Source: Larus michahellis (Eukaryota; Chordata; Aves; Charadriiformes; Laridae). Taken from it: a stretch of 64,000 nucleotides of DNA. The notes under the pieces were generated by a model. The model saw nothing but the letters and a program-made list of their open reading frames with translations, was not told the origin of the DNA and ran no database searches. The position numbers and the translations under genes were made by a program. Where the stretch lies: the NCBI RefSeq assembly GCF_964199755.1, contig NC_133910.1:12222711-12286710 (forward strand), in the 5' to 3' direction. Positions 48,951-61,685 of this stretch are shown here, piece after piece. Within the stretch, counting starts at the first letter, position 1; every line of letters begins with the position of its first letter.

Positions 48951-51049
48951 CAGGCTACAGAGTTAAAGCATTACTGCTGATGTTCCCTTCCCTACAGACG
49001 TTGGCTGAGATGTTCCAGGGGTCTGAAAGGAAAGCAGGTCTCCAGCTGCCGGTGCAAGGCTCCGGAGGCGATGCCAGAGTAATGGGATGCTCCATATCTA
49101 CCTACACCTGCACTTCTCCCCTGAGAAGCAAGTGCTGCTGCTGAACACACAGGAGGCTTCTTGGCTTCTTTTTAGTCACCTGAGTCTCCCAGGGCTGGAG
49201 ATTAGACCTTCCTCCCTCTATTTCCTCCTCCTGTCACACATCTCCCACGGGATCCAGCCCACTCCACGGCTCTGCCCACCTGCAAAACAGCCAGGGCAAC
49301 GCCAGCCCCTCGCACCGTGCCTGCACCACGCTCCGCTTTAGAGGCACGTTCTGAACGTCTCAGTCTCTCCACTTAAGACTAAAGGTTTTCTCTTTCCCAC
49401 GCGAACAGGACAAGACAGACAGGAGCGAGGAAAGGGCAGAGGGTGAGGAGCTGGGAGGCTTTGCAACCGCTCCGTGGTGGTGGCTCCCAAGGAGCAGCTT
49501 TTCTTTGTCACAGAGAAACCCTCTATCACACGTGTATCGCTTTGACCGAGCGTGGGGAAGGGGCCATGAGCATCCCAAGCTCTGCCCAGTGGTGTTCCTT
49601 GGAGGCTCCAGCTGTGCACCGCGTTTCTACCAAAAGCGACGCGTTATCAGCTCTTCCACTCCCTCCAAGCGCGTGCTCTCTCCAAGCAGGTTTCTGCCCA
49701 CAGCCACCCCTGGCAGAGCCGCTGCCTCCTGTGCCACCCGTCCTCGCTTGGGCCAGAAGGCTTCGCTTCCGAGCACCGAAGGGTTAAGCTCTGCAGGGCC
49801 AGGGAGGTCCCCTGGGTGCCTCCCAGCCTGCTGCAATCCCCCCACACCTCCAGCAGAGACGGGCTTTGACACTGGAAGACTCTGCGTGTCGGGGGGCCTT
49901 AGGTAACCCCATAAATCGAGCGTGGCAGGGTCTGCCCAACGCTCGGCGCAGCTCCGGCGCTGCCCTATTTAATCACTGCTCCAGACAAGACTAAGTGCTC
50001 TTCAAAGAGACCCGGGCTGGAGCGATGCTCGCAGCAACCCCAGCGGCTCGGCGGCGGGATGGGTTTATTGGCCAGTCACGGGGGGGGCAAGTGTGGCTCT
50101 GAAGATGTAAGGGGAGAAGGAGGCAGAGAGCCGAGCAGCACCACCGGGTCATTTTCACATCACGTCTGGTAAAAGCCTGTTCTGCCAGCAGTTTAAAACA
50201 GACGCCGTCCGCATTTAAAAAACGCATTTAAAAGAGGGACTGCCAGGGAGTTTTAGATCCTAAATTTAAATTCCAGTAAGGGGAGGGATATCTTTTTACG
50301 AGACTGAATTTCCTTATTCCTCCCAAGGAGAAAAAAAATCCATTATTCCTACTGCTAGGGAATGCTACTGGCGTAGAGCAGCTGGTGCTTAGAGCTGATG
50401 CCCGAGCAGTGGACTCCGATGAGAAGGATGTTCATTCCCTGTTTCCCTGCCCATCCTGAGCCAGGTGCGCACAAACAGCATGCAGACTCGCGCAGGAGCC
50501 CCTCACCTCCCCGGCAGCACAGTAATTAGGAACCAGCAGGCTAAACATCATCCCTGTCCTGCCAATGTCCCCTAATTAGCGCCAGTTCTCCAGGACGCGG
50601 CACCCCGCGGGGCACGGAGAAAGAAGGGCCAAGCCAGGTGGCAGCATTTGTCACCCAAAACGCACTCAGCCCCGACAGCTTTCGTACCTCTGTTTGACGG
50701 GGCTCTGCAGGGGAAGGGAAGAGCTCTCGGTATTTGCCATCGCTGCGCCCAACGCATGGCAGCCGCTGCAAAAACGGGAGTGCAAGTTCCCAGCCTGCAA
50801 ACGACCTCGCGAGCACTGCTGCTTTCATCGCCCCCTGCTCACGCAACCATCCATCATCCGTCTGGGCACCACTCGGGGACTTACCGCTGTTTTGGAGGCC
50901 ACGGCTGTGGCGCAAAAGCAATATAATATAATAAGCGACATAAATGAGAGCTGTGCATTTTTGGTGCCCTGGCGCAGGCAGCCCTTGGCGAGGCTCGTGC
51001 TGGCTCCGGTGCTGCCACGTTGCCAACAGGAGCCTGCCGGAGCCTCCTA

Positions 51050-52161
<1,112 letters not shown>

Positions 52162-52312
52162 CTGAAGATCTGTCCCCGCAGATGGCACATATGTGCTTGG
52201 TGAAGGAGGCCATCGTTCCTGAGGGATGTGCTGGCACTTTGAGGACTCCGTTGAGCCCCAGGGGTGGCTTAATGTCCTCTGAGCTGCTGACGGGGTTCAT
52301 GGGCGAGTTGAG
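52162..52312 (-). CDS. RXRA: RXRA coding exon 3: end of A/B and start of zinc finger 1
   Basis: This exon encodes residues 99-148 plus the first base of Gly149. It completes the A/B region (LNSPMNPVSSSEDIKPP and the conserved GVLKVPAHPSG stretch) and begins the DNA-binding domain with the first Cys pair of zinc finger 1 (CAIC, about residues 140 and 143), followed by GDRSSG. The acceptor is CTCGGCAG and the donor is TCTTCAG then GTAAGG (phase 1). Apparent differences from human are Ser to Asn in the second residue and Asn to Thr before MASFTKHICAIC. The exon junction splits zinc finger 1 between its two Cys pairs, the standard RXR arrangement. The short 873-bp intron that follows separates it from the rest of the DNA-binding domain. 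Confidence 0.97.
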
Positions 52313-55300
52313 CTGCCGAGACAGAAGCGCAGTGATCACCACGTTGCGGGGCTGAGCCAGCTCCGCAGCAGGGCTTGCCCATGCACTTGGACATGGGGCA
52401 GGAGGGCCAGGCAAGGTGGCATTTCAAGCAGGGGACACGCTTCCAATGGGGACACGCACCGCGTAAAACACCCACCCACAAAGCTGGAGGATTTGGGCAC
52501 ATGTTTCCAGAGACCAAAGGCACAAGGGCTCATCTGCTACGCTGGCGTAAAAGCCGGTGCGGCTCTGAGCTGGCAGCAGGATGCCACCGGGTCTCACTGC
52601 TGGCACCGGGGTGGAAGGAGCGGGGACACGGCCGGTCCCCCGTGCACCACCAGGAGCCGCGCAGGGCTGACACCACCCGCCCCACGGGGGATGCTCCTGC
52701 ATGATGTGAGAGGAAAGCGAGTTCCTCCTGCGTTGCCAGACCCCTGCCCATGGCACAGCCCCGGCACAGCCATGGCACAGCCCCCATGGCCAGGCACTCG
52801 CAAAGCCACCACGGCTTCACGCCGCCGCGGGCTGCAGCGCAGGGCAGATGATTTGCAGGGATGGTTCGTGGGAGAGCTGCTGGCTGGGAGCAATGATGAA
52901 GGCCAGGACACTCCCGCTTTTAGCTCTGCAATTTATGGATATCCTTTTAGCATTATCTCTCCAAAGGAAAGCTTCACAGCAAATAAATAGATCCCAGATG
53001 CAACGGGGCCTGGCTTTCCAGAGCTGGCTTGGGTCAGACACTTCTCTGCAACTTCCAGCCTGGCGGCAGCCTCTCCACACACCTCTCCTTCCCTCCCCGG
53101 TGAGCTCGGTCCCCAACAGCTGGTGAAGAAAGCAGAGAATCGGGTGGAAACTGGGTGCTGGCGTGGCCCTACGGCACTGGTATTGAGTGAAGGATTCCTG
53201 CGCTGATTCCCACATTGCCCTGTGCAGCAGGGCAGGGCTGTGATACCCCCACGTACAGAGAAACTGAGGCACGGAGATGTAAGACCAATTCATCTTGATA
53301 CGGGAGATGAGCTCACGGCAACCCTGCCCAGCCCAGGGCAGGTTCAAGGGGGTCTGGGGCTGGATGGGGGAGCCAGGCTCGGTCAGCTCAGGATGCAGCG
53401 CTGGCCAGGACGGCTGCGGCTGTCCTCCCGGGGACCAGCCCGCCAGCGACTGTCACAGAGCCTCCATCCCTGCCAACTTCTAAATCCAGGTTAGACACGC
53501 AGGATTTGTGCTTTGGTTTGTTGTGTTTCCCTACCCTAATAGAGATACTCAGCAATTGCACTTGTCACGAATTAATTCAGGGAAGTCCCAGGGCTTGTGA
53601 TCTGTCAATTAGAGCAGCGCAGCCGCTCCTCTGGCTTTAAAGTCTCCAGGCTGGTGGGGAATATTTGGCAGGCGGATGACTAATAACCTCAGAACAGAGC
53701 AAGGTAAACCCACCCTGGAGAAATGGGATGGATCTGCCTTCCTCTCCCGCCCTGCCTGTGCCAGCTGATGAATCAAAGGCAGCCGGGACCCGGTGCCGCC
53801 AAGGAACACGCTCCTGGGCTTTAGCTGCTGTTCGGTTACGCTACGACAGGGCAGAGAGGGGAGGGACGAGCGGGTCCCCGGGCAGGAGCATCTCTTTGGG
53901 ATGCCCCCGGGCACAGAGCCCCTCTCTGTGCTACCCTGCGAGCAGGGGCTGCCGGCACTGCAGCAGCACAGCCCGCCCCGGCTTCGGGGTCACCGGCTCC
54001 AGCAATTCCTCCCGGCACGCTTTCTTGAAGCGGAGCCATCTCCCAGGTACAGCTGGTGGCCACGGCTCGTGTCACGCTGCGTCACCAGCCGCTGCCACGT
54101 GGGAGCGAGGGCAGAGGCCATCAGCTGCCTGCTGAAGATAAGCCTTTCGCCATCACATCCCCCAGCCCCAGCAGCCCACAGAGTCCACCCAAACGGCCCC
54201 CCAGGAGCATCTGGGGGGGACGATGGGCAGAGCGAGATGGGCGAAGCGCTTCACCCTGCCCCTGCGCCAGCCCAGGCGGGTGGGGGGGGGCCCACCGCCT
54301 TCCGCAGCCCCCCCCGTGCATCAGCGGGACGCCCCGGTGGGAGCTGAGTCAGCCGCGGGCTGGGCTGGGGGAAGTCATGGGTTCCTCTTGCAGCGCCAGC
54401 CCGAAACCTCAGCGGAGGCACCACGTGCACCCCCGGGGTTCCCACACCGCCCCGGCGCCTGCCCCGCGCCGTCCCTTCCCCGGTGGTGGCCGCCGAGCGA
54501 AACCGGCAGCACGTGCAGGCAGGGAGGAGGCAGGGGGGAGGCAGCAGCCCCCGCCTTGGCACAGCACTTCTGCTCCGGGCAGGACAACCCCGGCTCAGCG
54601 AGCGGGGACAAGGGAGGAACTGGTGCTGTGCTTCCCCGGTGATGCCGGGACCCCTCGGCTCCTCTCCCTTCTCTCTGCAGTTCATTGCACCGGGGACCGA
54701 ATCCTGTCCCTTGTGGCATGCAGAGCTTTACTCCTCCTCCCATCCAAAAACATCGACCCCTCCTGCGGTCCCCCAGGCACCCTTACAAAGAGCATTGTGC
54801 AAAGGCAGAGAGCAGCTCTGGAAAAGCCTAATCCTGCGTCTGATCTCTCCCCGCGTGCCCCCGGGCGCCCCGAGCTGCTGCCAGCAATGCCTGGGGCGGC
54901 TGCTGGCACGGCACAGCCCTGCGAACCGCGGGGAAAGTCCCTCCCTTCCAGCTCTTACTGAAAATCCTGCTTTTTTTTTTTTTTTTTTCCCCTTCTGTTT
55001 TCCCAGAATCTTTAGGTAAGAGGGTTTAAATCTGTGTTAAATCCCAGTAAGCAGCAGAGCTGCTGGGCCCAGCCTCCCCGTCCGGCTGGGACTTTGCTCA
55101 CCACCATAAACTACCCCTGCTTTCAGCCGGCTCCTGCGCCACACACCTTACGCCCTGCCCAGCTCGGCACCAGCATCCCCTCCCCGAGGGGATCTGGGGG
55201 GTCCCTGGGTGCTGGGACACCCTGCCTCGTGCCTGGATTTTGGGGCTGTGTTTGGAAGCTGTGTGAGGTCCCAGAGAGCGCAAAATGCTGGAGGGAGGGC

Positions 55301-57262
55301 GCCAGGAGCACTTTGAGCATCCTTCGGCGCTGGCACCAAGGGCTGCTGGCTCCTCGCCTCCGCTGGACCTAACGGGAAAGGGAAAGCACCCCAGATTTTG
55401 GGAGTCTGACGGCTCCTTCCCATCCCCGTGCCAGCAGGAGCCACGGTGGGGGGGACCCACCCTGCGGGACCCACCGCACCTCACGCATCCCGTGCCCTTC
55501 TGCTCTGATGGCTTTCCAGAGGCGACGAGGCATGGCCTGATGGCAAGTGGCATCTGCCATCTGATTCAAACCACCTTCCATCAGTGCCATCCCCGCCCGG
55601 CGACGGGGGCCGCACGCCTCATTACCCCCGGCGCTTCGCCGACCGGTGCAGCGGCACGGGGGGCTGTGCTCCCCTCCGAGCATCGGCCCTGCTGCCTGCC
55701 CGCACCCTCCTCCTCCTCCTCCCGTGCTCCTCCGCGGGCCCAGGTAGGCGCCTCTGCCCGCTGCAGGGACGGGGACAGGGACGGGGACCTAATGCGCCCA
55801 GACAGGGAACAGATGGCAGGAGCCATTAGGCTGAAGAGCTCCTAACTGTCACCTCTAGGAAAACCACTTAAGACAAGTCCCCGAGCAAAGGACGGGCGCT
55901 TGCACCGCGCCGAGAGGGCTGGAGCCGCCGCGCTGCCAGCTCGCACCCCGGCACCATCTGACCACGCTCTCAATTCCCCTTTCTGCCCTGTGGCTGCATT
56001 TTATTTTCGGTTCCTCTGGCTCGTGGGTCCCTAAAGCAAACCGCGCCTTATCATTGATGCTGGGGGTGCATCGCCCCTTCCCCGTTCCCTCCCCGGCTTG
56101 CGGCTCACCCCTGCGTTGCTTCACATCCCTCCTTCCCCACCATTTCGGCGCTCTCGCAGCTAATTCTGCTCTGGACGTCTGCTCCCAAGGGCTTGTTTCA
56201 GTTCCCCTTCCCTTGGCCATGGGACGGGTGGTGGCATGTCCACCCCACTCATCTCCCAGGGGAGAGGGACCCAGCCGGACCGAGCTGTGGGGTGCAGGTC
56301 CCCGCACATCTATGAGGGTCACAGGCCAGATCCTGCATGGGAGAAGCCCATCAAAAGGCAAATAAAGCTGGCACCTCTCCGGCCAGCACAGGGATGCTGA
56401 GTCCTGGGGAAGCTGCCTGGGGGTTGCTGGGGACAGGACCCGGCACAGCGCAGCCCTCCCCAGCCCCGGCTAAAAAGACCTGTTATCTCTGGAAATAAAT
56501 CAGGCCAATATTTAAAAATAAAGGTGCTGGCAGGTGCTTGACTCCCTGAGAGGGCCGGGAATAAATAAACCCTGCAGCGAGTGGCAGGTGGTAGCCAATT
56601 CCTTAATCTGCCCTTTTACTAAACATATACCCTGCGAGCAGCCAGCAACAGGTGGCAGGGGCTGGCCAGCGCGCCCCGATCTTGCTATTTTTAAAAAGAG
56701 CTTATCTCTCTGTAGTTGGAGCTTTTTTACATAATCTTCAGCCAGCGAACGCCAGTCCTTCACCCACCAGGAGAAAGGGGCAATGGGCAGGGGAGCCCCT
56801 CGGTGCCTGCCATGGGGACCGCCGGGATGTGACGGGTCCCAGGGAAGGGACGGGACCGTTTGGGTGAGAAGCACGGGGCGCAGACAGTCCCAGGGTTGGC
56901 TCCAGCCCCTGCCAGAGCTACGCCAGCCCCTGGGTGACGCAGGGGTAGTCACTGCTCCCCTCCCACCCCCAGCCTGGGGACTGGCAGGGCAGGACTGGAA
57001 GGGGCGAGCGATGGGAGGTGGTGGACGGCTGTAGCTGGTCCCTCGTAGCCCACCCAGGGCAGCCCCAAAGGCAGCTGCAGCCACCCAGCTCTGGCCAGAG
57101 GAGCAGGATGCCTCTGGCTTGGTTTCCCCCTTGGGCTTCTGCTTTTTGCCACCCTTGGGTGCCCGCCTGTGTTGCAGAGCCGGGTCTGGGTTGGGAACCC
57201 ACGGAGGTGGCTTCTCCCCAGCGAAACAGGCAGCAGCAACGTCCCCACCACCTTCCCCTTAC
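52313..57262 (-). other. RXRA: RXRA intron 2
   Basis: This 4.95-kb GC-rich intron runs between the A/B exon and the exon that starts the DNA-binding domain. It has a T-run at about 54971-54988 and a candidate cis-regulatory module at 56480-56760. No other exon was recognised. Confidence 0.9.
56480..56760. promoter_or_regulatory. Candidate enhancer with MEF2, GATA and E-box motifs
   Basis: An AT-rich 280-bp island in GC-rich intron carries two MEF2-type YTAWWWWTAR matches (TTAAAAATAA at 56512-56521 and CTATTTTTAA at 56685-56694). It also has two GATA sites (TTATCT at 56483 and 56702) and three CAGGTG E-boxes (56531, 56585 and 56649). The motifs are arranged roughly symmetrically. Such a set is typical of striated-muscle or cardiac enhancers, but function is inferred only. 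Confidence 0.4.
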
Positions 57263-57528
57263 CTGCGGGCTGCTGGTGCCGAACCCCAGGCTGGGGGTGG
57301 AGGGGACGGACATCGAGTGTGGGCCCATGGGGGAGCTGATGACGGAGAATGGAGGTCCCATGCCATTGATGGGCGAGCTCAGGGTGCTGATGGGCGAGTG
57401 GAGCTGGCCCGGGGAGCCCAGCGAGGAGCCGATGCCCGGCCCGATGGACGGGTGGAGGGATGGGGTGGCCATGGGCCCCCGGCTCGTGGGAGAGTTCAGG
57501 GACGTGGAATTGACTTGGTTGGAGAAAT
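57263..57528 (-). CDS. RXRA: RXRA coding exon 2: A/B (AF-1) domain
   Basis: This exon encodes the second base pair of the Asp10 codon and residues 11-98, most of the N-terminal A/B transactivation domain. The region is rich in Ser-Pro and Thr-Pro, which in this family are sites for proline-directed kinases. The 3' splice site is TTACAG before ATTTCTCC, which leaves a two-base start. The donor is CCGCAG then GTAAGG in phase 0. Compared with human RXRA from memory, the exon carries about five extra residues: one near the NSTSLNSP stretch and four in GIGSSLGSPG. An internal Met29 at 57470-57472 corresponds to the start of N-truncated RXRA isoforms known in mouse. The upstream exon with the usual start codon lies outside the window, so this is an internal exon and not a gene start. 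Confidence 0.96.
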
Positions 57529-57699
57529 CTGTAAGAGAGGAGAGAGAGAAACGGGGCTGAGTCTCCAGTCCAGGACGGGCTCTGACACACGGCCGCAGCA
57601 AGCCCTGAGCAGCAGCAGCCCCCGGCTCCTCGCCCTGCCGAGGGGCTGCTTTTCAACCTGCCCCCAAAACGCCCAGTGCATCCTCCCGTCTTTCAAAAC

Positions 57700-58260
57700 C
57701 ACCTTCTGCTGGAGTACCCACGCAGGCGTTAAGACAGGCGCTGAGCGCGCTTCCACCTCGAGAGACAGTTGTCACTGTCCCCCTCCATCCCGCTCGCCCG
57801 CTCGACCCCGGATTTAAGCTCTGCCGCAGAGGCGGCGGCGCTGCTCCAGCTGATGCACGGGCAGCAGCCCCAGCATGGGAGCGGACAGACGCCCTCCGCG
57901 CGACAGGAGAATTCGGATTTATCACAGCATCGCCGGGCCAGGCCAAGCGTGGGGAGCGCAGAGAGCGGCGGCGGGGGGCAGGGGGGGGGCGGTCGGGGGG
58001 CTAGAGCGTGTCTGTGCATTGCACGTGTGGTTTGTGTGTCCGTCCAGGTACACCAGCGTGCGACGGGGAAGCCTGCGTGTGTCGGCGAGGAGGAACATGC
58101 CCCGGGGAGCCGGGGGGCGGCTTTCCGCAGGCTGTGTCTGCCTGCGCCCCAGCAGCTCCGCAGTCCCAGGGGAGCGGGAGGAGCCGGGGGGGGGTGAGCG
58201 GGAAAGGGGGGTTAAAAATAGACTCCGATTCTCCCGAGAGGGGCCACGGAGCCATTCCTG
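57700..58260 (-). promoter_or_regulatory. CpG-rich patch upstream of RXRA exon 2, possible alternative promoter
   Basis: CpG-dense sequence lies about 170-730 bases upstream of exon 2 on the RXRA strand. Mouse Rxra is known to have internal-start isoforms lacking the first 28 residues. Here the internal Met29 in exon 2 would give exactly that truncation. No TATA box or clear initiator was identified. Confidence 0.3.
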
Positions 58261-58707
58261 GCACATTTCCTCCTCATCCTGTCACGCTGCTTGCAAAACA
58301 ATCCCGCGCGAGGAAGGGGCTGGCTCGTGGCCCCCGGGACGGGCTGCGAGGAGGAGCTGCAGGAAGGCGGCAGGCGCAGATGGGCAGCACGGGCAGGGGC
58401 CCCCCGGCATCACCCCAACACCCACCAGGACCCCCCTGGTTCACACCAGCAAACACAGGCTCAGAGCGGGGGAGGCACCAGCACAGACACTTGGCCAGGG
58501 GCTGTTCACAGGGGAATCTGGGAGCCACTGCTTTCGGCTGCAGGCCCCAAAGTTAACTAAATTCTGCGAAATACTGTCTTCAGTCACCTGGCTGAACCCA
58601 CGGCAAGTCCAGCCCCATCAGTCTTCCCTGGAGACCACTGATCCCGGCAGGGAAAACCCAGAACAGGGAAGCAAAAGCCCAGCAAGGCAGTGATGCTCCT
58701 CTTGCAA

Positions 58708-58926
58708 AGCATCCCACCGCTGCACCCAGCATCCCACCGCTGCACCCAGAGTCCCATCGCAGCACCCAGCATCCATTACTGCACCCAGCATCCCACCGCT
58801 GCACCCAGAGTCCCATCACAGCACCCAGAGTCCCATCGCAGCACCCAGCATCCCATTACTGCACCCAACATCCCACTGCTGCACCCAGAGTCCCATCGCA
58901 GCACCCAGCATCCCACCGCTGCACCC
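58708..58926. repeat. Minisatellite, eleven copies of a 20-bp unit
   Basis: Eleven consecutive 20-bp units end in GCACCC. Type A (AGCATCCCACCGCTGCACCC) and type B (AGAGTCCCATCGCAGCACCC) alternate irregularly with intermediate forms. One copy has lost a base. It lies in RXRA intron 1. The open frame through it is an artefact. Confidence 0.93.
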
Positions 58927-61665
58927 ACCATCTTGCCACCCACGTGGTCACACCTCCTAACCCGGCACCTTCCTTCCAGCCTCTGTGCATTCAGCCCTGT
59001 CCCGGCCTCGCAAGGGGGCTGGTGGGGCACAGAGACCCCCAAGGGCTTCCCTGCACAGAGCCATGGCCACGGGCAGCCGTGCTGTCCTGGCACCCAGACC
59101 CCCCCACGGCATGTCCCCCCCTGTAGCAGAGCCATCCCCAGCATGCTCCGAATGGCTCTTCCCCGCTGTAGGCATAACAGGATTACACACTCCACGGAAA
59201 AGGCTCGCTCCCTGCAAGGATAATTCCTTAAACTCCCAGACAAGAGCCAGAAGCGGGATCCCCGGGGCAGGGGGCGGAGGAGGGTTTGGATGCAAAAATG
59301 GGGATTAGTCTCCAGTGCTGGGATGCTGCCAGCTCCCTCTGCACGGGTGTCCTGTCCCATCTGGGACAGGCAGAGGGGACACGTGCCCAGACCCTGCGCT
59401 CCAGCCAGGTGCCACCGTCCACGCCGAAACGAGCCCGTGTGCCGGCACCACTGGCCCTGGCAGGCATCTCTGTGGCCATGGCGGGGGTGAGCATCCCTGT
59501 CCCCGGGGGGCTGGCCTCGGACCGGCTCTCGCAGGATGTTGATATAAAACAACCACCGGCCACCACGTCACCCACGGCTGAGTGACGCGCGGGCGGCACA
59601 ACAGGAACCCCCGGGAAATTCCTCGAGGCTTCAGGCTCTGCTCCCGGCGTTTAGCGCAGCGGGACCATGCTCCCGGCTCTCTGCTTTTTGGTGTCTTTAA
59701 ACATCTGGGAAGAGGAGCGGGGACGGGGGCTGCGATGTGCTCCAGGGAGGCGGGATGCAGACTGTGCCCCCACCACCATCCTGGGTCCCAGGGGAAAGGC
59801 AGGAGCTCATTCCTGTGTTTCCCAGCCAGCCCTGGTCTGAAAGAGCCGCAGAAACCCCCGTTAGCCAAGGCGATGGATGGAGACCTTCCAAGGATGCGCT
59901 GGATCCCTTGGCCAGGGGAAACAAGCACTTGACCTGCCGGTAAAGGGAAGGCAGCGAAGCGCAGTCCTTTCCTTTTAAAAGATCCTGAATGTTTAAGGCA
60001 GGAGAGGTCGCTCCTGGTGACCGGCTGGTGACTACTCAAGCACATCAGAAAGCAAAGCGCGTGGGGGGCCGGCACCTCTCCCAAAATACCCGTCCCCCGG
60101 GTACCACGGGAGCTCCCAGTCCCTGGGCATCCCGCGTCTCCGAGCCGGCTCCCCTCACCCAGCCTGTTTACGCGCTTTGCCGTCCCCGCAGACGCCGTCC
60201 CCCGCACCCAGCGAGGAACTGGGTGTGTGTGGTAGGGCCGGTCTGGAGAAAATAATTCAGGCAACAACAACAAAGAGGAAAGGAGGCGAGAACAGGACTG
60301 ACCTCGCATCGAACAGGCCCGTCGGGGAGAAGTGCGTGCGGGCACGGACACATTTGGGCGTGTTTTCACCCAAAACCCTTGGCCAAGCACTCTGAAATGT
60401 GAACCAGACCTGAACTCCTTCGGAGCATCATGACTCGAAGCAATCCCTTGGACACTGGGGTGTTTCCACTCCTCATCCAAACTCTCCCTCCTCCGCAGCC
60501 CAAAACCTGGTTGTAAGAGCAGCAGCACTGGGACACGTTTCCCTCCAAACGACCGGCAAATACAGAGAAGGGTTTGTGTTTTTTTTCCCTTTAGCAACAT
60601 CAAGAGTCCACCTGAGGCGACTCAGCGCAGGTGCTGCCAGCCCCCAGCTCAAGGGGGAATTCTCCCAGCAGGAAGAGGCATTTGGGGAAAATAACGACCC
60701 GAGGAGGAGACACAGGGATCCAGAGCTGGACGTGAGAAGTCCGCCCTCCCCATTCATCACAAGCATCCCATAGGGCCTTTAAAGCTAAAGGAGTGCTAGA
60801 AAAAAATAAATTCAAAAAGGAAAAAATACCCAGATTGAGGAAATATCCTTAATAAAAACAAATAAACCCCCACACTGATGGATACCACTTGGACTGCAGC
60901 AAACAGGGGAGGTATCCTCCCAAACGCGTTTTTCAGTTCAAGCCATGTGGGACTATTCCTTTTCCTTGTGTAGTTTTGCCATTTAAAGCTGTTGTGTGTG
61001 ATTATCTCTTGACCAAAATAAACTCTGTGCCTGTTTCTAAATAAAAAAAAATAAAAAAATAATTTAAAAAAAAGTTCTCGAAGCATTTCCCCTCTCGCCG
61101 CACCCATAAATTGCAGCTATTTTCTCTGTGCGTCCTTTGTTTGAACACAACGACCTCTATATATCTTACAAGATGCCCCATGGCAGTTGGGAGATCGGAA
61201 GCGAGAGCTCTTCGGCAGCCAAAGAATTTGCAAAGCAGCTCTTTTTTCTCTCTCTAAACTCCGAACCCGCCAGCCACGAAATTTGGGTGGGAATTTTTCC
61301 CGAAGAATATGACATTTAGGGCTGCATGGTCCACCTCCAGCGACGGAGCCGTGCGGCTGCGTGGAGCCATGTGCGTGCTTCCAGCCCTCCTCGGCGGCAG
61401 AGGAACACGCTGCATCCGAAACCATCGCGCCGAGACCGAGAGCCGGCGGGTTTTGATCTGGCCTCGAGATAAAGAGCGATAAGGAGTCTTGTTTTTCCGG
61501 CACGGCGCTCCTCGCCGCCCTTTCCCTCAGCACATCCCTGTCTTTGCAAGATCTCTTTTGGATGCCACTGTCCCTGCTTCACGGGTGGGGAAACCGAGGC
61601 ACAGGGAGAGCAATGTCCCCGTGGAGGCAGCAGACGCGGACGGCACAAGTAGGACACAGGCTTAC

Positions 61666-61685
61666 GTGACCTTCACCAAGGTCAC
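61666..61685. promoter_or_regulatory. Everted AGGTCA repeat with 6-bp spacer (ER6-like) in RXRA intron 1
   Basis: GTGACCTTCACCAAGGTCAC is a near-perfect palindrome: two 8-bp arms around CACC. It can be read as TGACCT, six bases, AGGTCA, that is, an everted repeat of the nuclear receptor half-site. Each arm is also an extended monomer site (CCAAGGTCA on the plus strand, TGAAGGTCA on the minus strand) of the SF-1/ERR type. Binding is inferred. Confidence 0.4.

Noticed and set aside
54056..54961. 301-aa Pro/Arg-rich frame on the plus strand in RXRA intron 2
   Set aside because: Composition-driven frame in GC-rich DNA, antisense to RXRA, no domain and no conserved-looking splice sites.
59305..60603. 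432-aa open frame on the minus strand in RXRA intron 1
   Set aside because: It is the longest frame in the window but GC-rich, with no recognisable domain, no splice context and overlapping open frames on the other strand; stop codons are rare in such composition. Ribosome profiling or conservation of the frame would reopen the case.
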